In this document: piece after piece, positions 60,541 through 64,000 of the stretch | How positions within the stretch are numbered: position 1 is the first letter of the stretch | How the letters are laid out: each line of letters opens with the position of its first letter | Assembly: GCF_003258515.1 (NCBI RefSeq) | Contig: NZ_QGEH01000001.1 | Span: 248,001-312,000, forward strand | Direction: 5' to 3' | Length of the DNA: 64,000 bases | DNA from: Marinobacter bohaiensis | GTDB taxonomy: Bacteria; Pseudomonadota; Gammaproteobacteria; Pseudomonadales; Oleiphilaceae | Translations under genes and position numbers: made by a program | Notes under the pieces: model-generated | Seen by the model: the letters and a program-made list of their open reading frames with translations, nothing else | Databases searched by the model: none | What the model was told of the DNA's origin: nothing

Positions 60541-61365
60541 ATGGTCCGACTGCTGTATCTATCTGCCCCATTTCTCGCCTTCTTTCTGGTTGCGCCTTTC
60601 GCGAGCGCGGCCTGTCCTGAGCGGCCCCAGTCGGATTACGAGCAGGCCTTTTGCCAGATCAGGGCCAAGGGCGGCGGTGCGGCTTTGCCGACGTTCGAGG
60701 ACTTCCGCCGCAATACGCCGCAGGTCCAGGCGCTGCTGCTCAAGCGGCCCGCGGCGCGGTGGGGGGTTGCCTTGCCGGAGCCGGCGTCGCAGCCCGGTCC
60801 TGCGAGCGATACGGGAGCGCCGTCCGTGCCTTCGCGAGAGCCCGCCGAACCAGCAGCGCCCGAACCGCCGCAGGTGACTGAAAACGCGTCGGGGCTGTCG
60901 GCCTGCGATCTGGAGATGGACACCGTTCGCTGCTCCGACGGTCTCTTCCGACTGGCGGTGAACCAGCCGAACGGCGCCCTGGCGCCGGGTGTTCTGGACG
61001 CCAACAATCGCCTGGGGCTGAGCCCGTTCCGCGGCGACGCCGGCGACGAGGCGGCGGTGCGCGCCTACCTGTCCGACGCCTACGACCGCTACATCGCCAA
61101 GATGCTGGAGATTGGCCTGGGCGGGGCGACCATGAGCTTCACCCGCTTCTACAACAGTTTCCACCGTCACCGGGCCGAAGGCGTCGACTTCGCCCAGCGC
61201 ATGGAAGACACCTTCCGCTATCTCAAACAGGACAAACGCAACCTGGCCGTGGACGCACGATTGGCGGAAGGCTTTCCCGCGTCGATGGAGAACTGCGCCC
61301 GGTCGGGTGAGGCGGTGATCGTGTGCGACAATGTGGCAACCAATTGGGTTTACGTCCGGGACTGA
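60541..61365 (+). CDS. Exported protein of unknown function
   Basis: 274 residues with a signal peptide (LLYLSAPFLAFFLVAPFASA, then ACPERP) and no lipobox. A Pro/Ala/Glu-rich linker at about 78-115 joins a small N-terminal part to a C-terminal domain of about 160 residues containing six or so Cys (SACDLEMDTVRCSDG, ENCARSGEAVIVCDN), likely disulfide-bonded in the periplasm. No family recognised. It ends 5 bases before the TOPRIM gene, so they are probably co-transcribed, though an exported protein beside a DNA-acting pair is odd. Its own promoter would lie just after the terminator. Confidence 0.7.
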   Translation: MVRLLYLSAPFLAFFLVAPFASAACPERPQSDYEQAFCQIRAKGGGAALPTFEDFRRNTPQVQALLLKRPAARWGVALPEPASQPGPASDTGAPSVPSREPAEPAAPEPPQVTENASGLSACDLEMDTVRCSDGLFRLAVNQPNGALAPGVLDANNRLGLSPFRGDAGDEAAVRAYLSDAYDRYIAKMLEIGLGGATMSFTRFYNSFHRHRAEGVDFAQRMEDTFRYLKQDKRNLAVDARLAEGFPASMENCARSGEAVIVCDNVATNWVYVRD

Positions 61366-61370
61366 ACGGC

Positions 61371-62168
61371 ATGAGTTCGGCATTGGAGAAATACCTGGCC
61401 GCCATTCGCGAGGGCCGACCGATCAACTTCGAGGCGTTCCGCAAACTGTTGCCCGCAAGCATCGCCGGTCGCTGGTCCCGCCACTTCGATGTGGAACGGG
61501 TCTCGCAGCAGCGTTGGCGAGTGCGCATGGTCGACACGTCGGTTGCCGCCGAGCTGGAGCAGTTGGCCCGGGTTCCCGGCACGCGGCGCGAAGCGGCGTT
61601 GCAGGGCGATTCCCACCGCCGGGAAACGGCAACGGCCTTCGTTCTGGTTTACCATGAGGCGCTGATCGATCCGCGGCCGGATGTGGTGTGCCTGAACGCC
61701 GGACGCTGTCACCTGGGCTTCGCGCCCAAGGCGACCGCGCTGGTGGTGGAGAACGAGGACAATTTCGCCCAGGCCCGCCAGATGCTGGCGTTCGCCGCAA
61801 GCTGCCTGGGCGAGCCCCTGGCGCTGGATTGCTGCGACGTGGTCCTGGGCGGTGGCAACCGCGTTCTGCGGGCGCCGGTGATGGATTGGCTGGCGGGCTA
61901 CGACCGCGTTCTCTGCGCTTTCGATTACGACCTGGGCGGTCTGAAGATGTTTCAGGCGCTGCGGGAACGGCTGGGCGATCGCGCCCACTTTCTGCAGCCG
62001 CCGGACTGGACGCCCTATCACGCCGGGTTCTGCAAGACGCCGGGCTCGCCGCAGCGGTTAATCGAGGCCATCGAGCGCGCCGGCGCACTGGGTTTCACCG
62101 ATCTGGCCGAGCGTTTCCGCGAGACCCGGCAATTCATGGAACAGGAGATCATTCTGGATGAGCACTGA
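61371..62168 (+). CDS. TOPRIM-domain protein, JetD-like
   Basis: 265 residues from the ATG at 61371. N-terminal 100 residues are helical with RW-rich basic segments (GRWSRHFDVERVSQQRWRVR). The C-terminal half has a TOPRIM-like arrangement: Glu127 in ALVVENEDNF, then D185 and D187 in CAFDYDLGGLKMFQAL. That is the E, DxD pattern of JetD-type (DUF2220-like) nucleases that partner condensin-like ATPases in Wadjet systems. The SMC-like gene begins inside its last codons (11-base overlap). Shorter than known JetD proteins (near 380-400), with the TOPRIM part at the C-terminus. Assignment by motif only. Confidence 0.72.
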   Translation: MSSALEKYLAAIREGRPINFEAFRKLLPASIAGRWSRHFDVERVSQQRWRVRMVDTSVAAELEQLARVPGTRREAALQGDSHRRETATAFVLVYHEALIDPRPDVVCLNAGRCHLGFAPKATALVVENEDNFAQARQMLAFAASCLGEPLALDCCDVVLGGGNRVLRAPVMDWLAGYDRVLCAFDYDLGGLKMFQALRERLGDRAHFLQPPDWTPYHAGFCKTPGSPQRLIEAIERAGALGFTDLAERFRETRQFMEQEIILDEH

Positions 62169-64000
62169 GGGAGCGCCCAACGCCGAGGCGCAGGCGTATT
62201 TCCGTTTCGGCATCCGCCGTCTGGTGCTGGTGGACTCTGCGGGCTTCTGTTACGTCGAGATTCCCCTGAACCAGCACGCCCTGCTGCTGGGCAGCGGCAA
62301 CCTGGGCAAGTCGAGCCTGCTGAACTCCCTGCGCCTGTTCCTGCTGCCGGAAAACAACTTCCGCAACAGCAAGAACAAGTTCGCCTTCCGCAACGCCAGC
62401 GCCGGCAGCTTCTACACCAACGAGGAAAGCTACCAGCACTACTTCCCCAGCCAGTCCAGCTTCCTGATCATGGAAGTGGAGAGCCCGTCCGGCACCCACT
62501 GCCAGGTGCTCTACCGGGACCAGAGCAGCCAGCTCAGCTACGGCCGGATCTTCGTGCCGGTCGCTTACGACCAGCTGCGCGGCCTGTTCTGGCGCTGCGA
62601 CGAGGACGACGCCGACGGCATTGGCCAGGCGGTGGAGGGGCTGACCGTGGCCCGGGTGACCGAGGCGCTGAAGACGCTGTCCCGGGAGACGACGGTCAGC
62701 AGCGACCCCACCAGGCTCAAGCACATCCTCTACAGCAGCGACCTGATGTCGCCGGACGCGGTGCGCTACTCGGTGCTGCCGCTGGCGGACCCGGACGAGC
62801 GCAAGATCCAGTCCCTGCGCACGCTGATCCTGCTGCTGTTCGAAATGAAGGCGGACGACAAGGCCATGGCCCACGCGGTGGCCAGCATCATCGAGGCGGA
62901 CAAGAAATTCGCCGACGACGCCTTCGAGCTGGACATCGACCAGTTCCTCGACCGCCACGACCAGCTCAAAAGCCGCCAGGAACATTTGACCCGCGTGGAA
63001 AGCGCGCGGCCCCAGTTCGATAAATTGCAGAGTGCGTTCGAGCGCTACCAGACCCTGACCCGCACCCAGCACGATTTCGCCGCCTTCCGCGACGGTCTGG
63101 CCGCGGCGTTGGCGGAGATCGGCCAGCAGCGTCAGCAGGCGGACCGCGAGCGGGACGAGCTGCAGGGCGCGCAGAAACAGTCCCAGAAGCAGCTCAACAG
63201 CCTGAAAACCGAGCAGAACCGGCTGGAAGGGGAGATCAAGGCGCAGACCTCCGTTCTCGACAAGGCGGAGAAGGTCCAGAAGGACGGCGAACTGCTGGTG
63301 TCCCGCTACGGCGACCTGACCGCCGATGAGATCCAGGCCACCCTGAACGAGGCGATGGAAGACAGCCAGGCCCAGCTCAATGCGCTCAACAGCGCCGCCC
63401 AGGCGGAACAGCGCAAGGCCCAGCTCACCCGTACCATCGACCAGCTGGACGCGGACCTCAAGGCCCTGGCCGAGCGCGAGCAGCGCGCCCAGTGGCAGCT
63501 GCAGAACCAACTCGACGACGACGTCATCGCGCCGCTGCGGGCGGTGAACCCGAAGCTGGTGTCGGCCAGCCCGGGGCAGGCGTTGGACGAGGATACCAAA
63601 GCCACCCTGGGCCGCATGGCCGAACTCTTCGCGCAGACCGACCGGGGATTCGACTGGTTCGACACCGCGTTCCCGGCCCGCGCGCCCCAGGCCGATGATT
63701 TCCCGGCCCAGCGCCACAAGCTCGAAGGCGAACTGAACGCCGCCCGCCGCCATCTGGCGGAACTGGACGACTCGGCCAGCGGCGGCCAGGACCGGCCCCA
63801 GCGCATCCAGCAGGCGGAGAAGGACATCGCCGCCACCCGCAAGGAACTGGACATTCTCAAGCGCCTGCCCAGCGCCGCCACCAACATCGAGGACGCCACC
63901 CAGGCCATCGACGAGGCCAACAGGGCCGTCGCCGCCCTGGAGGAGAAAGCCGCCATCGAACGCGAGCGGGTGGAAGCGGTCGGCACCAAGCTGGACAAGG
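62158..64000 (+). CDS. SMC/condensin-like ATPase, 3' truncated
   Basis: 614 residues visible, open to the window edge; start ATG at 62158 overlaps the TOPRIM gene. Head: FGIRRLVLVDSAGFCYVEIP, then Walker A GSGNLGKSS at 45-53, and a following domain up to about 260. From about 275 on it is a long, heptad-like Gln/Glu/Leu/Arg coil (QRQQADRERDELQGAQ, KAQLTRTIDQLDADLKALAE), broken near 460-520, then coil again. This is the layout of SMC, MukB and JetC proteins; the signature and Walker B should lie beyond the edge. The Walker A is divergent (GNLGKSS rather than GNGSGKS). Paired with a JetD-like gene, it suggests a DNA-loop-extruding defence or segregation module. Confidence 0.8.
   Translation, partial: MSTEGAPNAEAQAYFRFGIRRLVLVDSAGFCYVEIPLNQHALLLGSGNLGKSSLLNSLRLFLLPENNFRNSKNKFAFRNASAGSFYTNEESYQHYFPSQSSFLIMEVESPSGTHCQVLYRDQSSQLSYGRIFVPVAYDQLRGLFWRCDEDDADGIGQAVEGLTVARVTEALKTLSRETTVSSDPTRLKHILYSSDLMSPDAVRYSVLPLADPDERKIQSLRTLILLLFEMKADDKAMAHAVASIIEADKKFADDAFELDIDQFLDRHDQLKSRQEHLTRVESARPQFDKLQSAFERYQTLTRTQHDFAAFRDGLAAALAEIGQQRQQADRERDELQGAQKQSQKQLNSLKTEQNRLEGEIKAQTSVLDKAEKVQKDGELLVSRYGDLTADEIQATLNEAMEDSQAQLNALNSAAQAEQRKAQLTRTIDQLDADLKALAEREQRAQWQLQNQLDDDVIAPLRAVNPKLVSASPGQALDEDTKATLGRMAELFAQTDRGFDWFDTAFPARAPQADDFPAQRHKLEGELNAARRHLAELDDSASGGQDRPQRIQQAEKDIAATRKELDILKRLPSAATNIEDATQAIDEANRAVAALEEKAAIERERVEAVGTKLDK

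Noticed and set aside
1-64000. tRNA, rRNA and CRISPR arrays
   Set aside because: No cloverleaf-like segment, rRNA sequence or regularly spaced direct repeats were seen in the non-coding gaps; a tRNAscan or CRISPR search was not possible here.

Overview
The window is GC-rich DNA, densely packed with genes, from a heterotrophic and probably marine or halophilic gammaproteobacterium. A Marinobacter-, Halomonas- or Pseudomonas-like host fits the LapBCE-type secretion locus, the BCCT, AGCS and SSS sodium-coupled carriers, the osmolyte-type ABC importer, and the FAN1-type nuclease next to a DinG-like helicase. There is no rRNA, tRNA or core ribosomal gene here to fix the genus, so the placement is inference.

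Layout. (1) 1-8542: 3' end of a giant RTX adhesin followed by its type I secretion system (ABC ATPase, HlyD adaptor, TolC-like outer membrane factor), an OmpA-like lipoprotein and a small exported protein, in one tightly overlapping operon. (2) 9086-24852: a complete-looking Wzx/Wzy exopolysaccharide cluster. A plus-strand operon carries the initiating sugar-phosphate transferase, phosphatase, Wza, Wzc, Wzy-like polymerase, an Alg14/Alg13-like pair, two GT4 enzymes and an acyltransferase. It converges on a minus-strand operon with a GT2, a pyruvyl transferase, the flippase and another GT4. (3) 25130-29085: helicase and VRR-NUC nuclease, a DNA-repair pair. (4) 29354-44432: transport and catabolism. 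It holds BCCT and AGCS carriers, a probable minus-strand operon for an osmolyte ABC importer plus a MmgE/PrpD protein and a nitrilase-family amidase, and, divergent from a LysR regulator, an operon of an Fe(II)/2-oxoglutarate oxygenase, a DddP-like M24 enzyme and a (methyl)malonate-semialdehyde dehydrogenase. I read this as a catabolic island for a zwitterionic osmolyte whose identity is not settled. (5) 44451-46970: RNase Z and RNase J-like genes, divergent. (6) about 47000-49340: AT-rich accessory DNA resembling an integron-cassette cluster without an integrase, with small membrane-protein genes and miniature inverted-repeat elements, one of which sits exactly in the crossover of an attC site. 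(7) 49492-51387: small RlpA-like lipoprotein and patatin-like phospholipase. (8) 51455-60363: a divergent D-galactose oxidation (De Ley-Doudoroff) regulon with an IclR regulator and visible operator palindromes. (9) 60541-64000: a signal-peptide protein, a TOPRIM (JetD-like) protein and the N-terminal 614 residues of an SMC-like ATPase, which look like a divergent condensin/Wadjet-type module cut by the window edge.

The observations most worth following are the SMC/TOPRIM pair at the right edge, the dioxygenase/DddP-like/semialdehyde-dehydrogenase operon with a substituted catalytic residue, and the cassette region with its attC-targeting element. All functional assignments are from reading motifs and recalled family knowledge; no database search was run.
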